This document shows, in pieces, positions 9,255 to 18,380 of a stretch of DNA of 64,000 nucleotides. This DNA is from Salipiger abyssi (GTDB lineage Bacteria > Pseudomonadota > Alphaproteobacteria > Rhodobacterales > Rhodobacteraceae). The translations under genes were made by a program, and so were the position numbers. The stretch's first letter is position 1; the number at the start of each line of letters is the position of its first letter. The stretch lies in assembly GCF_001975705.1 (NCBI RefSeq), contig NZ_CP015093.1:4162501-4226500 (forward strand), read 5' to 3'. The notes beneath the pieces are model-generated. The model was not told the origin of the DNA, did not search any database, and worked only from the letters and a program-made list of their open reading frames with translations.

Positions 9255-11003
9255 TCAATGCGTCGGCTCCGCCTCGTCCGTCGCCAGGTCGCGCACCGCA
9301 ATCGCGGTGTCCTGCGCCTTGGCCAGAGACCAGCGGATGCGCGTCGCATACTCCATCGCGCGGCCGGATAAAACGATCTGTTTGGCGGCACGGGGCCGCA
9401 ACCGGCCTTTTTCCAGGTAAACCGACGGCTCCAGCGTCAGCTCCGGCCCCGGATCGTAGCGAAACACCCAGATTTCCCCCGAGCGCAGCGCCAGCGAGAC
9501 CGCGTTGCCGCCCATGTCGAGCTCTGCATCCACCTCCGGATGCAGGTGAAAGCGCAGTTGCCAGGGCAGGCCCGAGAGCTTCACCGCATCCATGCGCCGG
9601 TCGAACAGCTTCTTGTCGACATCGGTGAGCGTCATCAGCAGATCCTCGCCCACCAGCCCGCGCCCGTCGAAGGTCAGCTCCAGAATGCGCGCATGGGTCA
9701 GCCCGTGGGTCGTGCGATAGCCGTCATGGCCGCCCTCGAAGCGCAGCCCGTCCGATGCCTGCCCGATCTCCACCGGCACGTTCTGCGGCGCATCCTCCAG
9801 CAGCTCGCGCTCCACCCCGCCGACCCGCCGCGGCGGCGCCAGCCGCGCGCTGGAATACCCATCGAGACAAAGCGTCGAATGGCTGGGCGTGGCGCGGCCG
9901 GCGCGCCGCCAGTCCTCGCCAAAGACCGCGCCGGAGCCGCAGCTCACCACCAGCGGACGCCGCCCCGAGGTCAGCTCGAAGGCCAGCGTCGAGGCATGCG
10001 CATCCGCCGAGGCGCGCCCGCCCGGCGGCGGTGCCGCATCGACGATGACGCTGCTGCGCCCGGCAGAGAGCCGGGCATAGCCCATGGCCAGCCCCTCGGC
10101 CTGCCGCCTGCGGCTGCCCGAGGCCGCCAGCGCCTGATCGAGCCGCCCGTCGAGCCCGCGCCCGCCGCCCTGAAAGCGCGCCAGCCCGCCATCGGCATGG
10201 CGCAGCGCGCGCAGGGTCGGCGCGATCCGCCCAATGGCGGCCAGATGCGCGTCGTCGGGCACCGCGTCCGCCTCCTCCAGCGCCGCCTGCGCCCAGGTCA
10301 GCAGGGTGAACACCTCCAGCAGCTCTTCGGGGTTGCGGGTGGGAATGCCGCCCTGCGCATCCACCTGCCGGGTGCATTCCGCCCCCAGCGCACGGCGGGC
10401 AGGTTCCACATAAGCGCCCATGCCCTCCAGCGACAGCCCGGCATAGAGCAGCCCGGTCAGCGCCTCGAATCGCGGCAGCCCCGGCGCCGAGCTCTGCCAG
10501 CGGCGGCTGAGAAAGATCGTCTGGCAGGCCAGCGCGCGGTAGAAATCGCCGGATTTCTCGCTGTCGATGCCGCGCAGCACAAAAAGCGCGTGCTGGATCG
10601 AGCGGATCAGCCGCCGCCCGGCGAGCTCCGGCGCCCAGCCGGCGCCCTTGCCGCTGCCATAGCGTGCGATCCAGCCCCAGAGCCAGGTCTGCGCCACGCC
10701 GCGCGCCCGCGCATCGCCCGCCGCCGCCAGATCGTCGAGCCAGCGGAAACTGTGGATCTCTTCCTCCCAGGCGGCATCCGGCGTGTCGAGATCCCAGATC
10801 ATCGCGCCGGGCGCCTCGACCAGATGGCCCGCGAACATCAGATTGCCGGCGCAAAGCTGCCGGCCCTTGGCGAAACTGCCGGTGCTGCGCGGTTCCTGCT
10901 GCGAGACGAATCCCAGCGCGGGACGGGAACGGGCGGCCATGCGCGCGTGAAAGCGGTTCAGAAACCGCGTCGCCGCGGCGGACCAGCTTTCCGTCTGTGA
11001 CAT
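9255..11003 (-). CDS. heparinase II/III family protein
   Basis: A 582-residue protein with the two-part layout of the family: an N-terminal alpha/alpha toroid (about residues 90-330, with [20 protein letters not shown]) and a C-terminal beta-sandwich starting near residue 375 ([20 protein letters not shown], then [17 protein letters not shown]). Homologues sit between rsmB and purH in many Rhodobacteraceae, and this order is repeated here. No signal peptide is visible, so a cytoplasmic role or leaderless export is possible. The family includes polysaccharide lyases for heparin and alginate, but the actual substrate of this conserved branch is unknown to me. Confidence 0.85.
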   Translation of the reverse strand: MSQTESWSAAATRFLNRFHARMAARSRPALGFVSQQEPRSTGSFAKGRQLCAGNLMFAGHLVEAPGAMIWDLDTPDAAWEEEIHSFRWLDDLAAAGDARARGVAQTWLWGWIARYGSGKGAGWAPELAGRRLIRSIQHALFVLRGIDSEKSGDFYRALACQTIFLSRRWQSSAPGLPRFEALTGLLYAGLSLEGMGAYVEPARRALGAECTRQVDAQGGIPTRNPEELLEVFTLLTWAQAALEEADAVPDDAHLAAIGRIAPTLRALRHADGGLARFQGGGRGLDGRLDQALAASGSRRRQAEGLAMGYARLSAGRSSVIVDAAPPPGGRASADAHASTLAFELTSGRRPLVVSCGSGAVFGEDWRRAGRATPSHSTLCLDGYSSARLAPPRRVGGVERELLEDAPQNVPVEIGQASDGLRFEGGHDGYRTTHGLTHARILELTFDGRGLVGEDLLMTLTDVDKKLFDRRMDAVKLSGLPWQLRFHLHPEVDAELDMGGNAVSLALRSGEIWVFRYDPGPELTLEPSVYLEKGRLRPRAAKQIVLSGRAMEYATRIRWSLAKAQDTAIAVRDLATDEAEPTH

Positions 11004-11054
11004 GCGCCCTCGTGCCTCTCGCCCGCTCTTGCCGCGGCTGTTCTTGCGGCGATA

Positions 11055-12359
11055 CTAACCAGTGGGGTCGGGCAAGTCACCTTGGAATGGCGCCGAACCG
11101 CCGGGTTTCCGCAGAACCGCCATGTAGAACCCGTCCATGCCGCCGCGTTCCGCCCAGAAATCGGGCCGCAGCCGCAGCCCGCCCTCGGGCGCGCGCCAGC
11201 CGGCCTCGACGCCCGGCGCCTCGGCCTGCAGCAGCTCAAGGCCCTCATGCCGCGCCAGCGCCGCCTCGATCTGGCATTCGCCCTCGTCGGGAATCAGCGA
11301 ACAGGTGCAAAAGACCAACCGCCCGCCCGGCGCCAGCAGCGACAGCGCATGGTCGATCATCCTCTCCTGAAGCCCGATCAGCTCCGAGATCCCCTCGCCC
11401 TGTTTGGCATGTGGCAGGTCGGGGTGGCGCCGGATCGTGCCGGTGGCCGAACAGGGCGCATCGAGCAGCACGGCATCATATGTGCCCTGATGCTCCAGCG
11501 CGTCGCCTGCGACGATCTCGGCCCTGAGCCCGGTGCGGGCGAGGTTCTCCGCCACCCGCGCCAGCCGCGCCTCCGACAGATCGAGCGCGGTCACCTGCGC
11601 GCCCGCCGCCGCCAACTGCATCGTCTTGCCGCCGGGCGCCGCGCACATGTCCAGCACCCGCAGCCCCGCCACATCACCGAGCAGCCGCGCCGGCAGCGCG
11701 GCAGCGGCATCCTGCACCCACCAGTCGCCGGCCTCGTAACCCGGCAGCGCCGAGACCTGCCCGGCTTCCGCCAGCCGCACCGAGCCGGAGGGCAGCAGCA
11801 CGCCGCCCACGGCCTGTGCCAGCGCCGCCGGATCGCCCTTTGCCGTCAGGTCGAGCGGCGCGCCGGCCAGATGGGCCGCCTCCATCGCCGCCACCGCCTT
11901 GCCGCCCCAGGCGGCGACCAGCGGCTCGCGCAGCCAGCGCGGCAGACGCGGCACGCGCAGCTTGGCCCATTGTGCCGGCCCGTCTGCACTGAGCTTGCGC
12001 AGCACCGCGTTGACCAGCCCCTTCATGCTCTGCGCCTTGCGGTCCTGCGCGACGATCTGCACGCAGTCATTCACCACCCCATGCGCGGCACCGCCGGTGC
12101 AGAGCTCCCAGGCGCCCAGCCGCAGCACGTTCCTGACGAAAAGCGGCGGCCCCTTGCGCAGATGCGGCTTCAGCAGCCGGTCGCAGCGTTCGAGATTGCG
12201 CAGCACCTCCTGCGCCATGCGCTGCGCCGCCGCGCGGTCGGGCGCGGAAAGCGCCTGCCAGGCCGGGCCCGACATCGCCTCGGACAAGAGCCGCCCCTGC
12301 CCCAGCACCTGGCCCAGCAGCGCCACGCATTGCACGCGGGCAGAGGAAATGGTCGGCAT
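11055..12359 (-). CDS. rsmB: 16S rRNA m5C967 methyltransferase
   Basis: RsmB/Sun/Fmu-family enzyme, 434 residues. Residues 1-140 form a NusB-like RNA-binding domain; the C-terminal Rossmann methyltransferase has the SAM motif DMCAAPGGKTMQLA and the two cysteines of m5C enzymes in DAPCSATGTIRRHPD and VFCTCSLIPDEGE. The start ATG at 12359 is preceded by GGAG; an upstream extension would only add non-homologous residues. It heads the rsmB, heparinase, purH run and is divergent from the DUF1674 gene. Confidence 0.95.
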   Translation of the reverse strand: MPTISSARVQCVALLGQVLGQGRLLSEAMSGPAWQALSAPDRAAAQRMAQEVLRNLERCDRLLKPHLRKGPPLFVRNVLRLGAWELCTGGAAHGVVNDCVQIVAQDRKAQSMKGLVNAVLRKLSADGPAQWAKLRVPRLPRWLREPLVAAWGGKAVAAMEAAHLAGAPLDLTAKGDPAALAQAVGGVLLPSGSVRLAEAGQVSALPGYEAGDWWVQDAAAALPARLLGDVAGLRVLDMCAAPGGKTMQLAAAGAQVTALDLSEARLARVAENLARTGLRAEIVAGDALEHQGTYDAVLLDAPCSATGTIRRHPDLPHAKQGEGISELIGLQERMIDHALSLLAPGGRLVFCTCSLIPDEGECQIEAALARHEGLELLQAEAPGVEAGWRAPEGGLRLRPDFWAERGGMDGFYMAVLRKPGGSAPFQGDLPDPTG

Positions 12360-12375
12360 GAGGGCGGTCTCCGGG

Positions 12376-12405
12376 TTGTGTCGCGGGGCTGGCGGCGCAT
12401 ATATC
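12376..12405 (+). promoter_or_regulatory. candidate promoter of the DUF1674 gene
   Basis: TTGTGT at 12376 and TATATC at 12400 with an 18-base spacer, in the 73-base divergent gap between rsmB and the DUF1674 gene, 28 bases before the ATG. Confidence 0.3.
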
Positions 12406-12432
12406 AAGGGGATAGAGACGAGGAAAGCCGCC

Positions 12433-12630
12433 ATGTCCGAAGACAACACCGCCCGCCCAGACCTGCCCCCCGCCGCGCAGCGCGCACTGGCCGAAGCCGC
12501 CGAACGCCGCAAGCAGGCCGAGATCGAGGCAGCGCGCGCACCGGCGCCGAAGGAATATGGCGGTCGCGACGGGCTTGACCCCGCGCGCTATGGCGACTGG
12601 GAGAAAAAGGGCATCGCCATCGACTTCTGA
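12433..12630 (+). CDS. DUF1674 protein, SDHAF4-type succinate dehydrogenase assembly factor
   Basis: A 65-residue protein. The C-terminal block GGRDGLDPARYGDWEKKGIA is the DUF1674 signature; the eukaryotic member SDHAF4 protects flavinated SdhA during complex II assembly. The N-terminal half is a charged, probably helical segment (AQRALAEAAERRKQAEIEAA). ATG at 12433 begins the family's typical N-terminus and has AGGAAAG upstream. In this genus group the gene is regularly divergent from rsmB. The assembly-factor role in bacteria is inferred from the family. Confidence 0.85.
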   Translation: MSEDNTARPDLPPAAQRALAEAAERRKQAEIEAARAPAPKEYGGRDGLDPARYGDWEKKGIAIDF

Positions 12631-12654
12631 GCCGTGCGCCCCGGGCGCCCTGGC

Positions 12655-13512
12655 CTATCCGCCGGCCTTGTCGACCAGCGCGATGACCTTGTCGGAATCC
12701 CGGCGCAGCCAGTCGAGATCCGCCGGCAGCGCCGACGTATCGCAGGCCTTGACGAAATCCTGAAAATAGCTGTCGCGCCAGGTCCGCCGCCCGAGCAGCG
12801 ATAGAAGCCGCGCGCGCCGGCCAAAGAAGAATTGCAGCAGCGACGCGGAGGCCGGTGTCTTGATCGTGGCGCTGAGGATCTTCGAGCTGTAGCGGATGAC
12901 CGGCTTGGTCTCATCGGCAAAGGCCGAGGCCTCGACATGGTCGGCATATTTCAGCAGATCCTCCGCCGGGATGCCGCCGCCCAGCCGAAGCCCGTAATTG
13001 TTGCTCTGGAACGTGTAATGGAACGGCGTGGGTGCCCCCCAAACGAATTCCGGCTCCATCTCCGGGGTCACGAAGGTATAGGTCGGCAGCCCGATCCGCG
13101 GCAGCGGGCTGACCAGCACGTCAAACGCGCCGCCCTTCTCTGCCGCTGCTTCGGCATCCTTCGCGATATCGGGTGAAAAGAAATCGTCGTCATCGTGAAA
13201 ATAGATGAGCGCATCGGGATGTCCCGCGACAATCTCGGCAAGCCGGGGGTCGTTCGCCTCGAGCGAGATCGAGGAGGGCACGCTGCGGATGCTCTGCTGA
13301 GAAATTTCAGCGACCGTCGCGCGGAAGGTAAAGAAATCGACCTTCTTGCTCTTGTTCCACTTGGCGATCAGGCGCGGCAGGTCTTTGGGAAACCCGGGGA
13401 TATGTTCCTGCGGCACGTAGCGGCTGTCGTCGATCTTCAGCCCCTGCTGGTAATCGCGACTGAGCGATGCCCAGTCCGGCGAGCGCCGGCAAATGAAGAT
13501 GATTTGGGTCAA
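12655..13512 (-). CDS. putative glycosyltransferase, unassigned family
   Basis: A 285-residue protein that I cannot assign firmly. Near residue 112 it has the acidic cluster YFHDDDDFFSPD, which resembles the DxD nucleotide-sugar/metal site of GT-A glycosyltransferases, and later SNNYGLRLGG. The layout faintly recalls the rhamnosyltransferase-like family. No signal peptide is present. TTG at 13512 is preferred: AGGAAAGAGA precedes it, while the TTG at 13548 has no obvious SD. It is convergent with the DUF1674 gene and followed at a distance by dapB on the same strand, which gives no functional hint. Confidence 0.5.
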   Translation of the reverse strand: MTQIIFICRRSPDWASLSRDYQQGLKIDDSRYVPQEHIPGFPKDLPRLIAKWNKSKKVDFFTFRATVAEISQQSIRSVPSSISLEANDPRLAEIVAGHPDALIYFHDDDDFFSPDIAKDAEAAAEKGGAFDVLVSPLPRIGLPTYTFVTPEMEPEFVWGAPTPFHYTFQSNNYGLRLGGGIPAEDLLKYADHVEASAFADETKPVIRYSSKILSATIKTPASASLLQFFFGRRARLLSLLGRRTWRDSYFQDFVKACDTSALPADLDWLRRDSDKVIALVDKAGG

Positions 13513-13712
13513 AGCGGTCTCTTTCCTGAGATTGGTCGGGAAAATCAATATCTGGGAAGTACTTGCGTCGCCTCCGACTTACTTCATCACGCCCGGATCA
13601 CCAACAGCTTTGACCTTGCAGATTGCGGAATAAGCCGGTTCCTGGGCCGGCACTGCCCGGAAAACATGCGCTCCCGCCGGGGCGCCGGGCGCAAGGCCCC
13701 GGCGCCACACGG

Positions 13713-14528
13713 TCAGTCTTCGAGACCGAGAACATCCAGCATGTCGTATTCGCCGGGCGCCTTGTCCTGCCCCCAGAGCGCGGCCTTGAGCGCACCACGG
13801 GCAAAGAGCGCGCGATCGGAAGCGATGTGCTTCAGCACGATGCGCTCGCCGGCGGTGGCAAAGATCACCTCGTGCTCGCCCACCACATCGCCGCCGCGAA
13901 TGGCGTGAAAGCCGATATGGCCGCGCTCGCGCTTGCCGGTGATGCCGTCGCGGCCCCGGTCAGAAACCTCGTCCAGCGCCACGCCGCGCCCCTCGGCAGC
14001 GGCCTCGCCCAGCATCAGCGCGGTGCCCGAGGGCGCGTCGACCTTCTGGTTGTGATGCGACTCGACGATCTCGATATCCCAGTCCGCATCCAGCGCGGCG
14101 GCGACCTGCTGCGTGACCTTGGTCAGCAGGTTCACGCCGAGCGACATATTGCCGGCCCGCACGATCACCGCGTGGCGCGCCGCCACATGGATCTTGTGCA
14201 GATCCTCCGGCGACAGCCCGGTGGTGCCGATCACATGCACCGCCCGCGCCTGCGCGGCGAGCTCGGCAAAGGCAACGGTGGCAGCGGGCGCGGTGAAGTC
14301 GATCACCGCCTGCGCCTTGGCAAAGGCCTCCAGCGCGTCATCGGTCACCATCACGCCGTTTTCGGTGCCGCCCATGCAGATGCCCAGATCGCGGCCCACC
14401 CAGTCATGGCCCTCGCGTTCCAGCGCGCCGACAAGCGTCAGCCGGTCGCTCTTCTGCACCTCGCGGGCCAGCATCTGGCCCATGCGGCCCGACACCCCCG
14501 TCACCACGACACCCGGCTTTTCGGTCAT
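13713..14528 (-). CDS. dapB: 4-hydroxy-tetrahydrodipicolinate reductase
   Basis: NAD(P)H-dependent reductase of the diaminopimelate/lysine pathway; 271 residues. The N-terminus [20 protein letters not shown] is the dinucleotide-binding loop. The catalytic segment [20 protein letters not shown] (His, Lys and the APSGTA substrate loop) is intact, as is [13 protein letters not shown] at 14528 follows GGAGAGCAGG. It is divergent from rbfA with a 94-base gap that must hold both promoters. Confidence 0.97.
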   Translation of the reverse strand: MTEKPGVVVTGVSGRMGQMLAREVQKSDRLTLVGALEREGHDWVGRDLGICMGGTENGVMVTDDALEAFAKAQAVIDFTAPAATVAFAELAAQARAVHVIGTTGLSPEDLHKIHVAARHAVIVRAGNMSLGVNLLTKVTQQVAAALDADWDIEIVESHHNQKVDAPSGTALMLGEAAAEGRGVALDEVSDRGRDGITGKRERGHIGFHAIRGGDVVGEHEVIFATAGERIVLKHIASDRALFARGALKAALWGQDKAPGEYDMLDVLGLED

Positions 14529-14622
14529 CCTGCTCTCCAATCCCAATCGCGCGAAACCCGAGCCTCCTTACCGCGCGTCGGCGCGCTTGGCAAAGGGGCG
14601 GGCAAGCACTAAGTGGGAAGGC

Positions 14623-15018
14623 ATGGGCAAGAACAGATTCCACGACGGGCACGGACCAAGCCAGCGCCAGCTGAGGGTCGGCGAACTCATTCGCCGGACG
14701 CTCTCGGATGTGCTGACGCGCGGCGATATCCACGATCCCGAACTCAACCGCCTGTCGATCACCGTGGGCGAGGTCACCGTCTCTCCCGACCTCAAGGTCG
14801 CCACCGCCTATGTCGTGCCGCTGGGCGGCGGCCATGCGGACGAGATGTTCGACCTGCTCAAGCGCAACAAATCCGAGCTGCGCCGCGCGGTGTCGAAAGG
14901 GCTGACGCTGAAATTCGCCCCCGAGCTGCGCTTCCGCCTCGACGAGACCTTCGACCGGCTCGACGAGACCCGCCGGCTTTTCGCGCAGGACGCGGTGCGC
15001 CGCGACCTGGAAGACTAG
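14623..15018 (+). CDS. rbfA: ribosome-binding factor A
   Basis: A 131-residue KH-fold protein that assists late 30S maturation at the 16S 5' helix. The sequence shows QRQLRVGELIRRTLSDVL at the N-terminus, the DPELNRLSITVGEVTVSPDL core and FAPELRFRLDETFDRLDE at the end, all typical of RbfA. Only three bases separate its TAG from the next gene, so the two are probably co-transcribed and perhaps translationally coupled. In many alphaproteobacteria rbfA is followed by truB; here it is not. Confidence 0.96.
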   Translation: MGKNRFHDGHGPSQRQLRVGELIRRTLSDVLTRGDIHDPELNRLSITVGEVTVSPDLKVATAYVVPLGGGHADEMFDLLKRNKSELRRAVSKGLTLKFAPELRFRLDETFDRLDETRRLFAQDAVRRDLED

Positions 15019-15021
15019 CCG

Positions 15022-15768
15022 GTGCGCGGCTGGCTCGCCGCCTGCGCGCTGCTGCTGGGCGCCCTGCCCGCGCTACCCGCCCGCGCCGTCACCTGCGAGA
15101 GCGTGGATTACGAGCGCAACCGCTACACGCTCTGCACCGTCGATGCCGAACACGAAGAACTGCGCGGCTTTCTGAACGCCCCCGACGGCACGCCCTGGGG
15201 ACAGTTCGCCACGCTCGACGCATCGCTGCGCGCCGAGGGCGAGACGCTGGTCTTTGCCATGAATGGCGGCATGTATCACGAGGATCGCGCGCCGGTCGGC
15301 TATTATGTCGAGGGCGGCGAGGAGGCGATGCGCGTCATCTCCAACGCCGGCCCGGGCAATTTCGGGCTGCTGCCCAATGGCATCTTCTGCATCCGCGAGG
15401 ACCGCGCCGACGTGATCGAGACGCGCACCTTTCTGCGCGACCGGCCCGAGTGCCGCTATGCGCAGCAATCGGGGCCGATGCTGGTGGTCGACGGCGAATT
15501 GCACCCGCGCTTCCTGCCCGACAGCACATCGCGCTATATGCGCAACGGCGTCGGCACCTCGGAAGACGGCAAGAGGGCCGTTTTCGCGATCTCCGAAAGC
15601 GCGGTGACCTTCCACGAATTCGCCTCGCTGTTCCGCGACAGGCTGGGCCTGCCGCAGGCGCTGTTTCTCGACGGCAATGTCTCGCGGCTCTGGGCGCCGG
15701 AGATCGGCCGCCGCGATATCGGGCGCGCGCTGGGGCCGATCCTCGGCGTGGTCGCAAAGACCGAGTAG
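15022..15768 (+). CDS. secreted phosphodiester glycosidase-like protein (DUF2233/NAGPA family)
   Basis: A 248-residue protein with a signal peptide (MRGWLAACALLLGALPALPARA), so periplasmic or secreted. The family core is visible as FAMNGGMYHEDRAPVGYYVE, LPNGIFC, QSGPMLVVDG and ALFLDGNVSRLW. The family takes its name from the mammalian enzyme that uncovers mannose-6-phosphate; bacterial substrates remain largely unknown. The start is GTG at 15022, three bases after the rbfA stop. Co-occurrence with rbfA probably reflects operon packing rather than shared function. Confidence 0.85.
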   Translation: MRGWLAACALLLGALPALPARAVTCESVDYERNRYTLCTVDAEHEELRGFLNAPDGTPWGQFATLDASLRAEGETLVFAMNGGMYHEDRAPVGYYVEGGEEAMRVISNAGPGNFGLLPNGIFCIREDRADVIETRTFLRDRPECRYAQQSGPMLVVDGELHPRFLPDSTSRYMRNGVGTSEDGKRAVFAISESAVTFHEFASLFRDRLGLPQALFLDGNVSRLWAPEIGRRDIGRALGPILGVVAKTE

Positions 15769-15825
15769 CGGGCGCCCCCCCCGCACCGGTAGCGCCACAG
15801 CGCAGACCAATCCGGCGCCTTTTCC

Positions 15826-15854
15826 TTGCACAGCGCCGCCGCGCGGCCTACCTC
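15826..15854 (+). promoter_or_regulatory. candidate promoter of the pmbA gene
   Basis: TTGCAC at 15826 and TACCTC at 15849 with a 17-base spacer, 26 bases before the pmbA ATG. Match to the -10 consensus is modest. Confidence 0.3.
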
Positions 15855-15880
15855 GGAGAACGACCCGAGACGGAGAACAC

Positions 15881-17227
15881 ATGACCCGCCCCCTCGATAC
15901 CTTGACCGATGCCCTCCTGTCCGCCGCCCGCAAGGCCGGCGCCGATGCTGCCGATGCGCTGGCGGTCGCTGGCAGCGCCACCGAAATCGACGTACGCAAC
16001 GGCACGCTGGAACAGGCCGAGCGCTCGGAGGGCACCGATATCGGGCTGCGGGTCTTTGTCGGCAGGCGCACGGCGGTGGTTTCGGCCTCCGACACGCGCG
16101 ACGAAACACTGGCGGCGATGGCCGAACGCGCCGTCGCCATGGCCCGCGAGGCGCCCGAAGATCCCTATGCCGGGCTCGCCGATCCGGACCAGCTTGCCCG
16201 CGACTGGGATGCCGACGCGCTCGAGATGTGCGACCCGGCGCCGGAGCCCGCCCCGGCGGCGCTTCAGGAGGATGCCTGCGCCGCCGAGGCCGCCGCGCTT
16301 GGCGTCGCGGGCATCGGGCAGGTGCAGGCGGCCAGCGCCGGCTACGGGCGGCGGCAGGTGCATCTGGCCACCAGCAACGGTTTTTCCGGCGGCTATATGC
16401 GCAGCTCGCGCTCGGTGTCCTGCGTCGCCATCGCCGGCGAAGGGCTGGCGATGGAACGCGATTACGACGGCGACGGGCGCACCTTCCAGAGCGACCTGCG
16501 CGCGCCCGAGGAAATCGGCCGCAGCGCTGCCGAGCGCGCGCTGGAGCGGCTGAACCCGCGCAAACCCAAGACCGGTGCCTATCCGGTGCTCTTCGATGAG
16601 CGCATCGCCGGCGCGCTGATCGGCCATCTGATCGCGGCGGCCAACGGCGCGGCGGTGGCGCGCGGCGCGTCCTGGCTGCGCGACGCCCTGGGGCAAGAGG
16701 TGCTGCCGGCGGAGCTGTCGCTGATCGAGGATCCACACCGCCCGCGCATCTCAGGCTCCCGCCCCTTCGATGCCGAAGGCCTGCCGACGCAGCGCCGCGC
16801 CCTCGTCGAGAACGGCGTGCTGACCGGCTATACGCTCGATCTGGCCAATGCCCGCAAGCTGGATATGGCGCCCACCGGCAATGCCGCGCGCGGCACCTCG
16901 GGCGGGCCTTCGCCCAGCACCTGGAATCTCGAGCTGACCCAGGGGTCGCAGAGCCGCGCGGACCTGATCGCCGAGATGGGCACCGGGTTGATCGTGACCT
17001 CGATGATCGGCGCCACGATCAACCCCAATACCGGCGATTATTCGCGCGGGGCGGCGGGGCTCTGGGTCGAGAACGGCGTGCCGGCCTATGCGGTCTCGGG
17101 TGTGACCATCGCCGGCAATCTGCGCGACATGCTGCGCCGGATGACGCCCGCGAACGACGCCCGGCCCTGGCTGTCGCGCGTGGTGCCCTCGCTGCTGGTG
17201 GAGGGGCTGACCCTTGCCGGAGAGTGA
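15881..17227 (+). CDS. pmbA: TldE/PmbA family metalloprotease subunit
   Basis: TldE-type partner of the TldD/TldE zinc protease, which processes peptides such as microcin precursors; 448 residues. TldE does not carry the zinc motif (that is on TldD), and none is seen here. Family landmarks are VRNGTLEQAERSEGTDIGLR near the N-terminus, GLPTQRRALVENGVLTGY and the C-terminal MIGATINPNTGDYSRGAAG. ATG at 15881 follows CGGAGAACAC. No tldD is in the window. The 3' end overlaps the next gene by 14 bases. Confidence 0.92.
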   Translation: MTRPLDTLTDALLSAARKAGADAADALAVAGSATEIDVRNGTLEQAERSEGTDIGLRVFVGRRTAVVSASDTRDETLAAMAERAVAMAREAPEDPYAGLADPDQLARDWDADALEMCDPAPEPAPAALQEDACAAEAAALGVAGIGQVQAASAGYGRRQVHLATSNGFSGGYMRSSRSVSCVAIAGEGLAMERDYDGDGRTFQSDLRAPEEIGRSAAERALERLNPRKPKTGAYPVLFDERIAGALIGHLIAAANGAAVARGASWLRDALGQEVLPAELSLIEDPHRPRISGSRPFDAEGLPTQRRALVENGVLTGYTLDLANARKLDMAPTGNAARGTSGGPSPSTWNLELTQGSQSRADLIAEMGTGLIVTSMIGATINPNTGDYSRGAAGLWVENGVPAYAVSGVTIAGNLRDMLRRMTPANDARPWLSRVVPSLLVEGLTLAGE

Positions 17228-17996
17228 TCTCGCGCTGCTCATGCGCGCCGCCCAGGCGGCGGCCGAAACCGCGACGCGCTTTATCGGTGCCGAAATCAAT
17301 GTGCGCCACAAGCCCGACGACGGCAGCCCGGTGACCGATGCCGACATGGCGGTGAACGCGGTGCTTGCGGAAATCCTGCGCGGCGCCCGCCCCGGCTATG
17401 GCTGGCTCAGCGAGGAGAGCGCCGACGATCCCGCCCGGCTGGCGGCGCAAAAGGTCTTCATCGTTGATCCGATCGACGGCACCCGCAGCTTCATCGAGGG
17501 CTCGGACAGCTGGGCGCATTCCATCGCCGTGGCCGAGGACGGAGAGATCACCGCCGCCGTGGTCTTCCTGCCGCTGCGCGACAAGCTCTATACGGCAGAG
17601 GCCGGTGAAGGCGCGCGGCTCAACGACCGCCGCCTGCGCGCCGGCAGCGCCGCGACGCTGGAGAGCGCGCATGTGCTGGCGACCAAGCCGGCGCTCGACC
17701 CAACCCACTGGCGGCAGGGCACGCCCGCCACCACGCGCAGCCACCGCCCCTCCATCGCCTACCGGCTGGGGCTGGTGGCCGAGGGGCGCTATGATGCGAT
17801 GTTCACCTTCCGCCCGTCCTGGGAATGGGACATCGCCGCCGGCGCGCTGCTGCTCGCGGAAGCCGGCGCGCGGCTGACCGACCGGCGCGGCGATGCGATC
17901 CGCTTCAACGCCGAGAAACCGCTGCATGAGGGGGTGGTTGCCGCCAACCCGGCACTGCACGCGGATATCGTCGCGCGGCTGCGGCAGATGCCCTGA
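17214..17996 (+). CDS. inositol monophosphatase / CysQ-family phosphatase
   Basis: A 260-residue lithium-sensitive Mg2+ phosphatase. The metal motifs are complete: GWLSEESADD (first Glu pair), DPIDGTRSFIEGSDSW (catalytic DxxDGT) and WEWDIAAGALLLAEAGA (last Asp). Candidates are inositol-1-phosphatase and 3'-phosphoadenosine 5'-phosphate phosphatase (CysQ); sequence alone does not decide. Translation starts at TTG 17214 inside the end of pmbA (14-base overlap) with GGAGGGG upstream, so the two are translationally coupled. The next genes are separated by a repeat and a new promoter. Confidence 0.88.
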   Translation: MPESDLALLMRAAQAAAETATRFIGAEINVRHKPDDGSPVTDADMAVNAVLAEILRGARPGYGWLSEESADDPARLAAQKVFIVDPIDGTRSFIEGSDSWAHSIAVAEDGEITAAVVFLPLRDKLYTAEAGEGARLNDRRLRAGSAATLESAHVLATKPALDPTHWRQGTPATTRSHRPSIAYRLGLVAEGRYDAMFTFRPSWEWDIAAGALLLAEAGARLTDRRGDAIRFNAEKPLHEGVVAANPALHADIVARLRQMP

Positions 17997-18011
17997 GCGC
18001 TCCACCCGTCC

Positions 18012-18057
18012 GCAAATTTCTTCGAAGAAATTTGCAAAAGTTTTCGAAAACTTTTGC
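18012..18057. repeat. twin palindrome repeat, copy 1
   Basis: Two perfect 24-base palindromes share a central GC. The first (18012-18035) has half-site GCAAATTTCTTC, the second (18034-18057) half-site GCAAAAGTTTTC. Both contain TTCGAA at the centre. It sits between the inositol-phosphatase-family stop and the promoter of the DUF4170 gene. A second copy lies at 20620-20664. Confidence 0.9.
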
Positions 18058-18073
18058 ACCGCCGCCTCCGCGC

Positions 18074-18101
18074 TTGACCTCGCCCGGCCAGCCCGTAGGT
18101 T
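18074..18101 (+). promoter_or_regulatory. candidate promoter of DUF4170-waaA-lpxK
   Basis: TTGACC at 18074 and TAGGTT at 18096 with a 16-base spacer, 31 bases before the ATG at 18133. The three downstream genes are packed within six bases of each other, so this promoter could serve all of them. Confidence 0.5.
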
Positions 18102-18132
18102 GCCCCCGTCAGCACGGGAAAGGACATCAAGG

Positions 18133-18375
18133 ATGGTTCAGCGACTGCACCTCGTCTTCGGCGGCGAACTCGTGACCCCGGAAAAGAACACCTTCAAGAA
18201 TGTCGACGACATCCATATCGTCGGCATCTTCCCCGATTACGCCAGCGCCCATGATGCCTGGAAGGCCGAGGCGCAGCGCACCGTCGACAACGCCCATATG
18301 CGCTATTACATCGCGCATCTGCACCGGCTGCGCGACGAGGAGACCGAGGCCTCGACCACCGAGGAGCTCGGCTGA
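18133..18375 (+). CDS. DUF4170 domain protein
   Basis: An 80-residue protein: MVQRLHLVFGGELVTPEKNT, then VDDIHIVGIFPDYASAHDAW and AHMRYYIAHLHRLRDEE. This matches the small alphaproteobacterial DUF4170 family, whose function is unknown. Its conserved position directly ahead of waaA and lpxK, five bases from the next start, suggests a link with lipopolysaccharide core or lipid A work, but that is inference from context. ATG follows AAGGA. Confidence 0.85.
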   Translation: MVQRLHLVFGGELVTPEKNTFKNVDDIHIVGIFPDYASAHDAWKAEAQRTVDNAHMRYYIAHLHRLRDEETEASTTEELG

Positions 18376-18380
18376 CAGCC

